From contig NC_087065.1 in assembly GCF_963678635.1 (NCBI RefSeq), positions 48,550,381-48,610,380 on the forward strand: DNA of 60,000 nucleotides, given 5' to 3'. Positions 23,501 through 32,758 of this stretch are shown here, piece by piece (position 1 is the stretch's first letter; the number at the start of each line of letters is the position of its first letter). The stretch comes from Symsagittifera roscoffensis (Eukaryota > Xenacoelomorpha > Acoela > Convolutidae). Below the pieces are notes generated by a model. That model did not search any database. It saw nothing but the letters and a program-made list of their open reading frames with translations, and was not told the DNA's origin. A program made the translations under genes and the position numbers.

Positions 23501-24142
23501 TATTCGGCTATTTAGTTTTCTTCTATTTGAACGGTAGAAAGTTAATATAATAATTCGTTGGCTCACAATTCGACCAATCAGAGAGTTGAATAATTTTAGT
23601 GAAAATGGGACCGATTTTTCATTTTGGTACAAATGAACCTTGGTACAAATGAGACTTCACCGTCTAACCCTCTGTATAGTTGATTGCAATTTTCTGCATT
23701 TAGAAGTAAGTTTTGTGTTGAAGGCGGGAGCTGCAATGGCTTAGAATGGAGAGAGAAAATTGCGATTCCATTTCTACTGGAGCACGGAATCACGTACTAC
23801 AACCCCCAGACACACCCATGGGACTGCTCAATGTTTGTTAAAGAAGAACTTCAGAAAAACGCCTGCACAGTTCTGTTCTACTTCATATCTTCCTCATCTC
23901 GCTCCGTTGCCAGTATGTGCGAGGCTGCCTTTTTTGTTGGACAGGGAATCAAGAGCATAGTGTTGTGTGTGGAACCGTTCTGCAGCACCTCAGGAGGAGG
24001 TGCAGATTGTCTGGCTAAGGACTATAAGCGAGGCAGAGCGTATCTGACGGATATGGCCAACCAACTCCACATTCCAGTTTACTCGAAAATAGAAAATGCT
24101 CTGAGTAATTTACTTGATAAGGTCAAAGGAACTTGGGTTTAG
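20291..24142 (+). CDS. EF-hand / nucleoside 2-deoxyribosyltransferase-like domain protein, duplicated architecture
   Basis: Exons: 20291-20544, 20779-21558, 21843-22397, 23724-24142. All borders are AG/GT, and the frame is continuous from 20292 (669 codons with TAG). The first ATG is at 20352, giving 648 residues. The 20291 border is an acceptor guess (ctcccag), and an upstream exon may exist. Numbered from the 20352 ATG, the order is: EF-hand-like region (~1-80), Ser-rich linker, NDT-like domain 1 (~186-325; VFLGGACNPTTW, YFNPQKDNWSPE, SLIEVCHLAG), second EF-hand-like region (~340-420; FNELDLQSRGFLSLDE), linker, NDT-like domain 2 (~505-648; VFLGGSCNGLEW, YYNPQTHPWD, SMCEAAFFVG). Both domains keep the G-G-x-C-N, N-P-Q-x2-x-W and Ser-x2-Glu positions. 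Family knowledge: bacterial NDT enzymes swap bases on deoxynucleosides; animal relatives have no role I can cite with confidence. No signal peptide or membrane segment, so likely cytosolic. Confidence 0.85.
20779..21558 (+). CDS. EF-hand/NDT-like gene, exon 2 (whole NDT-like domain 1)
   Basis: Opens with AVTFGSFCAGMYEF, which completes the EF-hand pair, then a polar linker, then the complete first NDT-like domain. The Glu of SLIEV aligns with the nucleophile position expected of NDT folds; no assay or structure supports activity. Donor CAAG|GTATGA. Confidence 0.85.
21843..22397 (+). CDS. EF-hand/NDT-like gene, exon 3
   Basis: Encodes ACSYLLKYNKHPSC, the second EF-hand-like region (loop DLQSRGFLSLDE: acidic at positions 1 and 12, not at 3 and 5, so Ca binding is doubtful), a basic linker (KQKRIRRKE), and the first strand of NDT-like domain 2 (KKDVFLG). 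Donor CTTG|GTTAGT. Confidence 0.82.
22398..22738. other. Start of last intron of the EF-hand/NDT-like gene
   Basis: Unique AT-rich intron sequence before the hAT-like element; no feature seen. Confidence 0.5.
22739..23225. mobile_element. Non-autonomous hAT-like DNA element
   Basis: The ends are inverted. The left end reads (c)AGACATTAG-ATAAATACGC; the right end, reverse-complemented, reads CAGGCATTGG-GTAAATACGC. The flanks ggtatttg (22731-22738) and gttatttg (23226-23233) form an 8-bp target duplication with one mismatch. Subterminal acgcg motifs repeat at both ends. The element is 487 bp with no ORF. CAGG ends plus an 8-bp duplication fit the hAT superfamily. Confidence 0.7.
23240..23662. 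mobile_element. Short inverted-repeat DNA element (MITE)
   Basis: Ends cggtg...caccg are flanked by tctaac on both sides (23234-23239 and 23663-23668). An inner inverted repeat pairs 23256-23283 with 23603-23630 at 24 of 28 positions (gtaccaaaat...cagtcccattt type). The element is 423 bp without an ORF, abutting the target duplication of the hAT-like element on its left. The 6-bp duplication does not point to one superfamily. Confidence 0.65.
23724..24142 (+). CDS. EF-hand/NDT-like gene, exon 4 (NDT-like domain 2)
   Basis: A Gly codon is rebuilt across the intron, giving FLG-GSCNG as in domain 1. Ends LSNLLDKVKGTWV then TAG. The acceptor gttgaag is not strongly pyrimidine-rich but restores frame and domain exactly. 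A DNA-element end lies 62 bp upstream. Confidence 0.82.
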
Positions 24143-24156
24143 CAGTTATATATAGC

Positions 24157-24162
24157 AATAAA
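24157..24162 (+). terminator. Candidate polyadenylation signal
   Basis: AATAAA only 14 bp after the stop codon of the EF-hand/NDT-like gene, implying a very short 3' UTR. Confidence 0.6.
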
Positions 24163-24199
24163 CAGACCTGCACAGTGCAAAGCTTCGATTTTTGAAGAA

Positions 24200-24554
24200 A
24201 TTTCAGTTGGACATTAGATTCAGTGTCATCATATTAAGAATCATGACGACAGACTGATCTCTATATTTTTCTATCTCAGCTCGCGTAGATCGTGAAATCA
24301 GGGACTTGTTTAAAATTAGTTCAAAACTTATTTACATATTTGCAATTACCTATGCTCAAATTAATCTGTTTTTACTGTACATACTTGGTAGTTTTAATGA
24401 TGCCTATTTAATTTGAAATTTTTATTGCGCAATCAAGTGTCAATCATTTTTTTTTTCAAAATTAACCTGTATTGAAAGGGGTTTTTTTAAAAAGTATTCT
24501 TCAGAAGTGAAAAGCAGCAAATACAAAGAGAGGGTGATTGTTAAGTAGATCTAT
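24200..24554. other. Unremarkable spacer
   Basis: AT-rich sequence downstream of the EF-hand/NDT-like gene; no ORF, repeat or structure noticed. Confidence 0.5.
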
Positions 24555-24800
24555 GCACTGTGCATAGAGGTAAGGTATTCAGATCGAGAGTGTCAGATCG
24601 TGCAATCGATCCTCTTCTATGGAAATTATAATGTGTGAAGACGAGCTCTCATTTGACCTCTAGCTTGATATCTACCTCAGACTGTCCAATTTCGGCTACA
24701 ATAGTGTTAACACCTGAAATTTTAAGACACAAAAACGTTCCGGAGTCTGAAAAAATGAGCTTCGCTCAACAAAATAACTTAGTCTAGAATGTTGAGAAAT
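24555..24800 (+). repeat. Repeat family 4, copy 2
   Basis: Homologous to 17640-17835 (gacgagctctcatttgacc, ctctagct, agactgtccaatttcgg, caacaaaataac). Its 5' part (gcatagaggtaaggtattc) looks like a worn pol III A box, so it may be a SINE. Confidence 0.6.
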
Positions 24801-25204
24801 AAGAGCAATGGATTAAATTTAGAACGGCTGAAAAGCCTTTCATAGAGCATCTGGGAATCAAAGAACTCACAAAAAATAGACACTGTAAAGTGACTGAATG
24901 AATATTTCATTTATTTGGATCATAATATGATTCGACGAAGAATCCAAAATTTGGTATAAATTACATAACATCCATGCGAAAATACGGAAACAATTCTCAA
25001 AAGATATTTGCGATAATCTTGGACGTCTGGTTTCGTAAAATAGGAAATATTTTTCTTGGTAAAGGCTCAAGTTATTACACAAGCATAACTTGTGTTATAG
25101 TATGAACTTCCTTTTTTCCAACCTAAGTCGCAAATATTGTTGCGACAAAATGTGTTCATTTTGAAAGTGTTCATTTTGATCCACCAGCTATCAAGTACAG
25201 TCAA

Positions 25205-25490
25205 TGCTAAGGATATTAACACCGACTATTATATTACAAATAGCACTTTAGCTTCAAGATATCATGGATCTGTAGCGTAGAGGTAGGGAAGGAGGCCAGC
25301 AACAAAATTAGAGGGTTCGAACCTGGGCAGGGTCGGATGTTTTTATGAAATTTTTCGTATACTAGTTAAAATGACTCATAATTGGCGTGCGTCACCTGAA
25401 AAATTTTGCAGACTCAAAATTTTACATATTCAGTTTTTTCCAATAGCTTTATCGGTCATATTTTTGCTTGTGTATGCGAAGTACTACTTC
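25205..25490 (+). repeat. SINE-like composite repeat family 2, copy 3
   Basis: Carries the best pol III boxes of the family: TAGCGTAGAGG (25273-25283) and a consensus B box GGTTCGAACC (25314-25323). It lacks an internal piece present in 3945 and 6905 and ends in a damaged hairpin (GCGAAGTACTACTTC, 25476-25490). Confidence 0.8.
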
Positions 25491-25499
25491 TTGAAAATG

Positions 25500-26185
25500 C
25501 CGACTACTCGTTAAATTGAGTTCAAGTAATCTTTTCCATTCGTTAACCAAATCCGTGTTATGTTCAGTATAAGCCTCCCCAGGTAAGAACACTGGTTCAT
25601 TTACAGACTAAAAAACTTTTTCCCAGATGTTTCTTAAAACTTCGTCGACTTATGGGAATGCAATGTATTCTAGTTTTTTTTCATCCAAAACCTACCCCTT
25701 CCAAATCAGGGACTAAAAGTTTAAGTGGAAGAACAGATTGTGCGAAGCTTTTTGTACCAGTGACACGCCCTATTGAAAAACAAACGTTCTTATTTAAGAA
25801 ATCCTCATTTTTTGAATAGTTTTTTGATAAATTTTGAATTTGTTGACAAAAACGCTGCTAAATCAATGACTGAGGTTTCAACCAAAGAAACAAGTTTTGA
25901 AAAAATAGACTTAAAAAATATCCAGATTTTAAAATTTTCGTAGCCCTGATTATTGTAAAAAAGCAATTTTGAACGCGGAAAAATCTTTTGGATACTTTAT
26001 AGATATTTTTGCAAAAACTGCGTGCTAAACCTGAAATTAAATAGGAATAAACAAAAACGTTTTAGGCGCATCCCCGTACAAGCGAAGTATCTTTAGCAGG
26101 GAATCAGCTATGGACTATGACAGTGTCCGAAATTTGGCATTCTGACCCTTTTTTGACTTCGTTAAATTTCCCAAAACGACCAGGC
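25500..26185. other. AT-rich spacer
   Basis: No ORF or repeat recognised. Confidence 0.5.
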
Positions 26186-26189
26186 CTTT

Positions 26190-26870
26190 TATGACCGTAA
26201 AAAACGTCCAAACGTAACTTTTTTTGTGAATGCAAAGATAAACAAGTAGAACAGAATGTTTCGACAAGTTACAACAAAATAATTATTATTTTTTTAAATT
26301 AGTCCCGTTTTTATTGTGTGTAGTGATAACGGAATCTGGGATCAAAAGTTGAGCTTAGCCATTTTTTGCCAGTCATTGTGAGATCTTCAAATTAGAAAAC
26401 AACTTGTGAAAACAAATAAAAAGAAAAAAAAATTTGAACTTTCAAAAATTTTCTCCCAAATGGTTGAAGTTTTAGATTCCTAAGATGAAGCTTATAACTC
26501 CAAAAACTAACGTCATTTGAGTAAAAACTAAATTTTCAAGGGTTAACTTAGACTCAAAGAAGCTAATGTAAGCCTGCTCATCAGCTCGAAGTTAAACGAA
26601 AAATCAAAAAATTAAACGAAAAATCAAAAAATCAAGCCGGTTTTTCCCGACACTGGGAAAACTTTTTTGAAATTTTTTGGTGTCATTCTAATCACAACTG
26701 AAATTTTTTTAAAAAATGAACTATCACTCAACCCAGTCCGATGATTACTTGTTGTAGCTGTTTTTGAGAGGAAAACAAAAAAAACTAAACCACACCCAGT
26801 ACAAAGTTACTCCTTATGCTCAATGGTCGGAATAAAAAAATTTAGCAATTCATTTGCAACAACATTTTCG
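26190..26870 (-). repeat. Repeat family 3, inverted copy
   Basis: Reverse complement matches 16915-17580 in order over ~650 bp, with many small gaps. It also contains a local doubling of ttaaacgaaaaatcaaaaaa at about 26593-26630. Confidence 0.7.
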
Positions 26871-27461
26871 CCGTTAGTTTGATAGGGAACCAATCATGAA
26901 CTTGGGAGATACTCGATATTTAAATTTATTGAGGAGCGGATCATTCAATTTCAATTTTACGATAAACTATTGAAAAAAAGCTAACCGGTACTTTAAAATT
27001 ATTTTTATTAGTTTTCAGTTGTATTTTTAGGATAATACTATTTCGCATAACTGATTTATTTGAACACCTGTGAAGTCTCTTTTTTGGCATAAAATTAATT
27101 TCTATACATTTTTTGTAAATGTTTTTCCTTTTACAGCGGAACTTTCCGATTTACAGCGTAACGTCAATTGCAGCGGCCATTTCCTTCATTGCCGCCCACT
27201 TTGACCGTTCGAATGGCGGCTCTGTGGATAACCGTTGCCAGAATGGGTTAATATTGAGAGGTTTTTGTTATAATTCTAAGTTGCGCCAAGTCATTACCCG
27301 GTGTATGGGCAACCTTTAGCATTGAACCCAAACCGATTGGGAAACAGAGTAACTTAAGGCGAGCGAAGAAAGCACTGTTCGTAATAATTTATTTCAAGCT
27401 CTGAAAGCTCTCGCCTCCACTATGTAGACACAAACTTCACTAAAAAGTTCATAAGAATCGT
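26871..27461. other. Spacer with a GC-richer island
   Basis: 27130-27360 is less AT-rich than its surroundings and has a 66-codon + frame (27119-27319). On the minus strand it contains PPFERSKWAAMKEMAAAI. I recognise neither and call no gene. Confidence 0.4.
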
Positions 27462-27646
27462 ATTAATTATACAGTATGTTAATAAGTTTTGGTTTGCTAT
27501 TGTCCGGCCGGATGACAGCTCCATTGCATTTACGGTTGTCGAAAGGATTACGAGCTATTAATTATATAGTATGTTAATAGTTATGGTTTGCCATTATCCG
27601 GCCGAATGACAGCTCCATTGCATTTACGGTTGTCGAGAGGATTACG
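27462..27646 (+). repeat. Two-unit tandem repeat, ~95 bp
   Basis: Units begin attaattatacagtatgtt (27462) and attaattatatagtatgtt (27557). Both contain gccggatgacagctcc or gccgaatgacagctcc and catttacggttgtcg. Confidence 0.85.
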
Positions 27647-28053
27647 AACAAAGTCCCAGTAACATGATTGGAATCAAAATTCGATGATGACTAATACCAC
27701 AAACATCAGGACAATGAGGATCAAGGTGACAATCAAATGACGCTCTTGGACTAAACAAAAAACAAAAAAACAAGTGGAGGCATCATGAAAAGAAGAAACA
27801 AAATTGAAAGAAAAAGTATGTTTTAAAAAAAAATAACCAAAAACATTTCAAATTTAAGTGTCTTTTCATCATTAAAGTCTTAAGCCTAATACATTAGATC
27901 ATTTGAACACATAGTTTCATACCAAACTAAAAGTGAGTACCAATCAACTATCTATCTAAAAAGGGGTGAGTTGTAGTGTTGCAAACACTACACTAACAGC
28001 AGGCTTAACTTGATTTTCTAACGTTTTAATCACCAGTCCGACTGAATTAAATC

Positions 28054-28511
28054 GGGTGCCGGACATCAAGCCGACGGGACTTCAAGCCGAATTGTAAAAT
28101 TAGGGACTTCAAGCTGAATAATTCCTTATAAAGTCGTGAAATATGAACAATTTGAAAATTTTTTGAAGAATTTTTGAATTTCATGATTTTTCTTCACTAG
28201 TTATTGGCATTTGCATTTAATTTAAGCCTCCAAATGATGTTCCGGAAAGTTGAAAAGTAAAACATGGTTGAAATCATTTTTTTCATGTTTATAATTTATG
28301 CATTTCAAAAACCGGCTGATTTTATTAACGGATGCGAATCACAAGCGGCGCATTGTCATGAATAACGCTTATTATGGACTTAACTTGCCAAAGTTTTAGA
28401 AAAGCAACATTTTGCAGATGATAAAAAAGCGTTTTGGGGTGCTTGTAAAGTTTTAATTTCGGCTTGAAGTCCCTTCGGCTTGAAGTCCCGTCGGCTTGTT
28501 GTCCTAGACCC
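28054..28511. mobile_element. MITE with 9-bp target duplication (Mutator-like)
   Basis: Ends gggtgccggacatcaag and, reverse-complemented, gggtctaggacaacaag are inverted repeats that continue ccgacgggacttcaagccga on both sides. A subterminal ggacttcaagc unit is repeated near each end. The flank aattaaatc is a perfect 9-bp duplication (28045-28053 and 28512-28520). Length 458 bp, no coding capacity. A 9-bp duplication is typical of Mutator-like elements, though other superfamilies also make 8-9 bp duplications. Confidence 0.85.
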
Positions 28512-28778
28512 AATTAAATCTTCCAAGATTGGACTCTATCATTTTAACTCTAGAAACAACAGATTGAGTTTGATCTATGAAAACATCTATTGTGCTTTAA
28601 TTTAGTAACTGAATGGTAATGGAAAATTTCCAACGCTAAGCAGAGTTTATTTTCTGTGGCAAAATAGCTGTGTGCATGGGGTATAGTAAAGGGAACGCTT
28701 TTACCAAAAATAGGAACCTCCAGTTTTTCCAAATAATTAATGTCGATTGATTTACAACTTAGGGTAGATACGTGTATC

Positions 28779-29116
28779 CAAGGGCAGATTTAGGGGGGGG
28801 GGGGGCAGACGCTTTTGCCTCAGGGATTCGACCCCCTGCCGACCCAAACGGTCCACCGCTGGTACTTTTTAAGAAATTCATTTTTGCCCGACCGACCCTA
28901 AAATTTTTCTAAAGGCATCTTGGGTGCCAATCTATACTAACTTTGAGGTGGATCGCGGGCCAAAAAACGCGATTTTTTTTGCCAACATTTTTTTAAAAGT
29001 TCCCAAAAACGGAGAGCTCGGAAAATCAATTTGGTCTACCTAAAAAGGATCGTCAGAATTTTCGAAAATTTTTTGAAAATCCGTCCCTCCTCGAGAAAAT
29101 CCTGGATCCGGCCCTG
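28779..29116. mobile_element. Second hAT-like non-autonomous element
   Basis: Left end caagggcagatttagg; right end, reverse-complemented, cagggccggatccagg. Flanks cgtgtatc (28771-28778) and tttgtatc (29117-29124) agree at 6 of 8 bases. Contains a G run at 28793-28804. Small non-coding element, 338 bp. Confidence 0.6.
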
Positions 29117-29124
29117 TTTGTATC

Positions 29125-30003
29125 GGACTATTTGTGATTTATCGGAAGCTATCAAGTGCGGCGCGAAAAGCAACTGCGTTAAGGAGCATAAACTATTATT
29201 AAATATTTTGCCGAAACGAAGTTTTCTAACACGAAGTTTATGTGATTTATCCTGTAACACACATTATCCAGTAGTTTTAATCATAAACTGCCTGTGCCTT
29301 CCCCTCCCACGTTTCAAATTTTCTATTTCTAGAGCTGTTTTTCGTTCTCATGGTAAAATGGGCGATGTCACGACGTAAAGTATGATGAATAAATCTGTCA
29401 ACTTGTTTTTTGGATGAACATGCCAAATTCCATTGCATTATTGTGATATTGAAACTTAGGTTTTAAAAAAAATAACGTCAAATGTTTAGTCAGTTGTAGG
29501 GGACTGAACAAGAAGCCTTGCTTGTTCATCTTTTATTAGATTGAACTGATGCCTGGTTTTGGCCTGAGCAGTTCGAAAACGTTTGCGAATAGTTCAGTGG
29601 GCATTGTTACAACTTTCTATCGATTAAATCTTGAAAAGAAAAACCCATGTTGTATCGTAGTTATAATTAACTTAAAAAAAACTGAGAACCCAAACCGAAT
29701 AATGACAATAATGACATTTTGATCTTTGCACCCAACAATTAACCAAAGGCAACCTCACAATTACCATTTAAAGGAAGAAGTGCATAAAATTTGGTTCCCA
29801 TTTCTATCATGATCCTGAACACATTTCTTGTTTTTTTACTTGGGTTTTTTATTCCCATGCTAATTTTTTAGTCTTTTCCCTCCCAGTTAATCTTTCTCTC
29901 AGTTTTTTGTCATTTTCGTTGCGTTTATGCTGTTTGCTTTTCTTCGCTTTCTTTTGTTATTTTTTTTTGTTTTCGTAGCAGGCAGTGTCGTGTGGATTTG
30001 TTA
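29125..30003. other. Spacer beside minus-strand exon
   Basis: AT-rich; 29860-29984 is pyrimidine-rich on the + strand. A 115-codon + frame at 29031-29378 runs through the DNA element and is not a gene. Confidence 0.5.
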
Positions 30004-30010
30004 CTCTTAC

Positions 30011-30593
30011 AATTCCAAGCACTTCTCACAAATGCAGAAGTTTTGTTCTCCTCCAATGCATCTGTTGTCATCTACACCCTGCAATTTCTCTTCTATGTTG
30101 GGCTGCTTCCTCACCACGCAGTGCTCATCGCGTTCGTCTTCTTTCTCTCCCGGTTGTGACGGCCGTCTGAAGATGTTGTGGATCCTCACTCCCGGACACT
30201 GTGACTATATGTCGTAGAATTGTCCAGGATTCTTCCTAATTGCCCGATTCGCCTCAGTCAGAACTACATCAACCAGAGGAGCCGGTTCTCTCTTCCATCC
30301 TCCCTAGCAGCCTTCGACTGGATCCCTGCCTTCTCCCGGGAGATCAAGTAACTCAGCAAGTGCCGAAACTTGTGCCTTCGAGTTTGGCCGAATGATGAAA
30401 GCGTTTTGATTCAGACAATACAGTATGCAATCGGAGAACCACACAGTCCCTTCTGGAATTGGTTTGGCCTTGTAGCAATAAGCTTTATTGGCGCCTCTTA
30501 CACGCTTGAAGTTGTCAGGGGAAAACGTTCTCGACTTTTTAGGACGCTCAGTTTCGTCTTCCCTTGATACAGGACAATATATTGGAACCAGCT
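30011..30593 (-). pseudogene. Cysteine-rich exon or pseudogene, two in-frame TAGs
   Basis: On the minus strand a good acceptor (taatactttag) precedes the exon and a good donor (GAATT|GTAAGAG) ends it. One frame runs the whole 583 nt, interrupted only by TAG at 30306-30304 and 30207-30205. The translation is cysteine-rich and complex: VPIYCPVSREDE, KAYCYKAKPIPEG, VWFSDCILYCLNQ, then SQCPGVRIHNIF, RDEHCVVRKQ and FCICEKC. The W-x3-C-x3-C spacing hints at a von Willebrand C-like or other disulphide-rich secreted domain, but I do not recognise the family. Either a host gene recently lost, or introns I cannot place remove the stops. The LTR element begins 46 bp away in what would be the upstream intron. 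Confidence 0.45.
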
Positions 30594-30639
30594 CTAAAGT
30601 ATTAATTACAGACCAATTATAATTATGATGGAATATCAC

Positions 30640-30968
30640 TATAAAATATTTATAACTAACCAATCATATTCCATCTCTAACATTTACACTTATTTGTAAG
30701 TGCTGAAACTACTTGTAGTTTCAGCACCAGAACAATTTAAATAAAACTTAGAATACAGTTGTTCTCCTTCCGGATAAACTCCAAGAACTAACTCGCATAA
30801 ACCAGTATACACTAGATCTATTGAGACTAGGAGATATAAGAGTAAGTAAGGTTAAGATCGGTATTAGACTAAGAAGTTCCACGAATCTATCCGGCCGAAA
30901 ATAAGATAGCGTGACGAGCAGACGGTGTACATTATCTGAAATTACTCTATGAGTATAGTCAATAGAAC
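30640..30968 (+). repeat. 5' LTR of E1
   Basis: 30750-30968 is repeated almost exactly at 41031-41247, ending ...gtcaatagaaca in both. Upstream parts (actaaccaatcatattcc, the 30700-30727 palindrome) match the E2 LTR at 41817. Contains aataaa near 30733. The left border is set by where similarity to E2 starts and is uncertain by ~10 bp. Confidence 0.75.
30700..30727 (+). repeat. Perfect 13-bp inverted repeat in LTR
   Basis: GTGCTGAAACTAC-TT-GTAGTTTCAGCAC. The E2 LTR has the same structure with a swapped base pair (41878-41901), which suggests the pairing is kept by selection. Confidence 0.85.
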
Positions 30969-30978
30969 ATAACCCATC

Positions 30979-31001
30979 TGGTGCGACCTAAAGTCTCGAA
31001 C
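30979..31001 (+). other. Candidate primer-binding site
   Basis: TGGTGCGACC then taaagtctcgaac, 10 bp after the LTR end. The reverse complement ends ...GTCGCACCA and contains GTTCGAGA, as the 3' end and T-loop of a tRNA would. The specific tRNA is not identified, and the matching site in E2 is diverged. Confidence 0.45.
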
Positions 31002-31060
31002 AAGACCTTAACTAACTTAGATTTAGAAAAAATAGATCTTAGAATTAGACAATTGCAAAA

Positions 31061-31336
31061 ATGCTAGACGGAATAGATATTTTAATAGCAACGTCTCTAC
31101 GTCTCAATAAATTTACGCCAAATTTTCAAACAATAACAGAAATACCAGGTATTGAAAGAAGAACAAGATCGTGGCGCGAAAGACAGTCAGGAATCGGACC
31201 ACTCTGGTACATGATAGTACGACGGAAACCGGAACAAACATTTGTATTTAGAGTACTTTATGCAGTAAATTTAAATTTTCATTTACTGACATTAAAAAAA
31301 ATTGAAGAAATCTTTCAACAACTTTACTGGTGCTAA
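31061..31336 (+). CDS. E1 short first ORF (unknown)
   Basis: 91 codons from ATG, 60 bp past the primer-site candidate. Starts MLDGIDILIATSLRLNKF and is basic (RRTRSWRERQSG). A decayed homologue follows the E2 LTR at about 42257 (SLFPRLNRSN). No family recognised. It may be the start of gag or a small leader protein. Confidence 0.45.
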   Translation: MLDGIDILIATSLRLNKFTPNFQTITEIPGIERRTRSWRERQSGIGPLWYMIVRRKPEQTFVFRVLYAVNLNFHLLTLKKIEEIFQQLYWC

Positions 31337-31605
31337 ACCTACTATCTAAACAATAACGACTGATAAAAAGAGCACAAGTCGTTCCACCCAAAATCTGCAG
31401 TAAATCAAAATTTTTCAATAAATAATTTATTTAATACAAAATACAAAAATTAGTTAGTACAAAATTCATTGTTAGTTTCATAAATTAACTGATTTTTCTC
31501 ATCCCAGCTTCATCACCTAAAACATAACAGCAACAATTCAAAAAACTAATCTCATCAAAACCTTAACTTTTAAATTTTCATTATCTCAAAACTTTTAAAT
31601 TAAAA

Positions 31606-31746
31606 CTTATCAAGGCTTATCCTGGTTTTCAAAATCCCACTTTTCTTTATTAAACAGATCATCAAGACTTCCCTTGGATCTTTCATTTCAAATTAAACTT
31701 AAATTTAGTTTATTTTATTATTGATCATCAAGGCTTTCCTTGGATC
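31606..31746 (+). promoter_or_regulatory. Repeated bulged stem-loops in E1 leader
   Basis: 31657-31680 and 31723-31746 each fold as GATC-(AT bulge)-CAAGG-loop-CCTTG-GATC or a close variant; a weaker copy lies at 31606-31628. E2 has two at 42848 and 42947. The leader position suggests an RNA packaging, dimerisation or translation element. Confidence 0.6.
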
Positions 31747-32758
31747 AAATCAGAACTAATTTGTTCTCCCCTTCCCACAATTTCAAAAATGTCTAACAAC
31801 CTCAAACGTCGATTCACTACCCAACCCCTATAAACGACCCAGGACTAATAGAAACTTTGAAAAAATTAACCATTTTAATTAAGCTAAACAGTGAAGAACT
31901 TCGGTTACTCATCCTTCACTTAAGCCCTTTCTCTTAGATGACCCAGGCTAAAACCCTTAACAAATTAGTAGGTCATAAAGTAGTATCTAACGATCTATTT
32001 GTGTTTTAATTATACCTGAAACTTGTGGATTGATTTACTATTCTCCAACCCTTGATCGCAAATCACAACCCCTAGGTAAGATTAAGTAGTAAACTCATAA
32101 TTTAAAACTTAATCACAAGAAAGTAAAAATCATTCTCACGAATTGATATACTCTCTCTCCAACCCGTCAACCATGAAAACCTATGCCTCAAGCTAAGATT
32201 ACCACACAAAAACCGTAACCGTAAGGACTAACAGTTTGGGAAAATTAAAAACTCTAACCCTCAAAGATTGCACCCATCATCCTAAACTTTAAGTCAAGAG
32301 ATAATTTAGGTAGCAAACAAACAAACAATCGTATTACATAATATTTTAATTAAAAAAGCGAAAGATACGACCTTGTAATCACACCACATAGACCAACAGT
32401 ATATTAGATCAAAAAGACAAAGACAAAAAAAGACAATCATAAGAAAACAAAAACAAATTATAAAAAGACGATTTTCATTTTCAAAACGAAGAAACGCAGT
32501 CTCTGAATCAGAAATAAACACAAAACAGGAAGTTCAAGATTTAAAAGTTTCAATAAATAAAATTAACCCGATAGACAACCATTATACTTTTCCGACTCAG
32601 AAGCCACAACACCATCATCAATAAAAGGAAAACGCAAAATAAAAAGTCATAGATTAACAAACCATTACGTCTATATAATTGGAATCAACCAATAAGACCT
32701 ATTGAATGTTACACACTAACAGTTTTACAATATAAAACAGGATCGAGTACAACAAAAA

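Noticed and set aside
25266-25330. Functional tRNA gene at the family-2 boxes
   Set aside because: A and B boxes are good, but no cloverleaf forms and the same segment repeats at 6970 within a longer repeat.
27119-27319. GC-richer island with + and minus frames
   Set aside because: Short, no motif, no repeat partner in the window.
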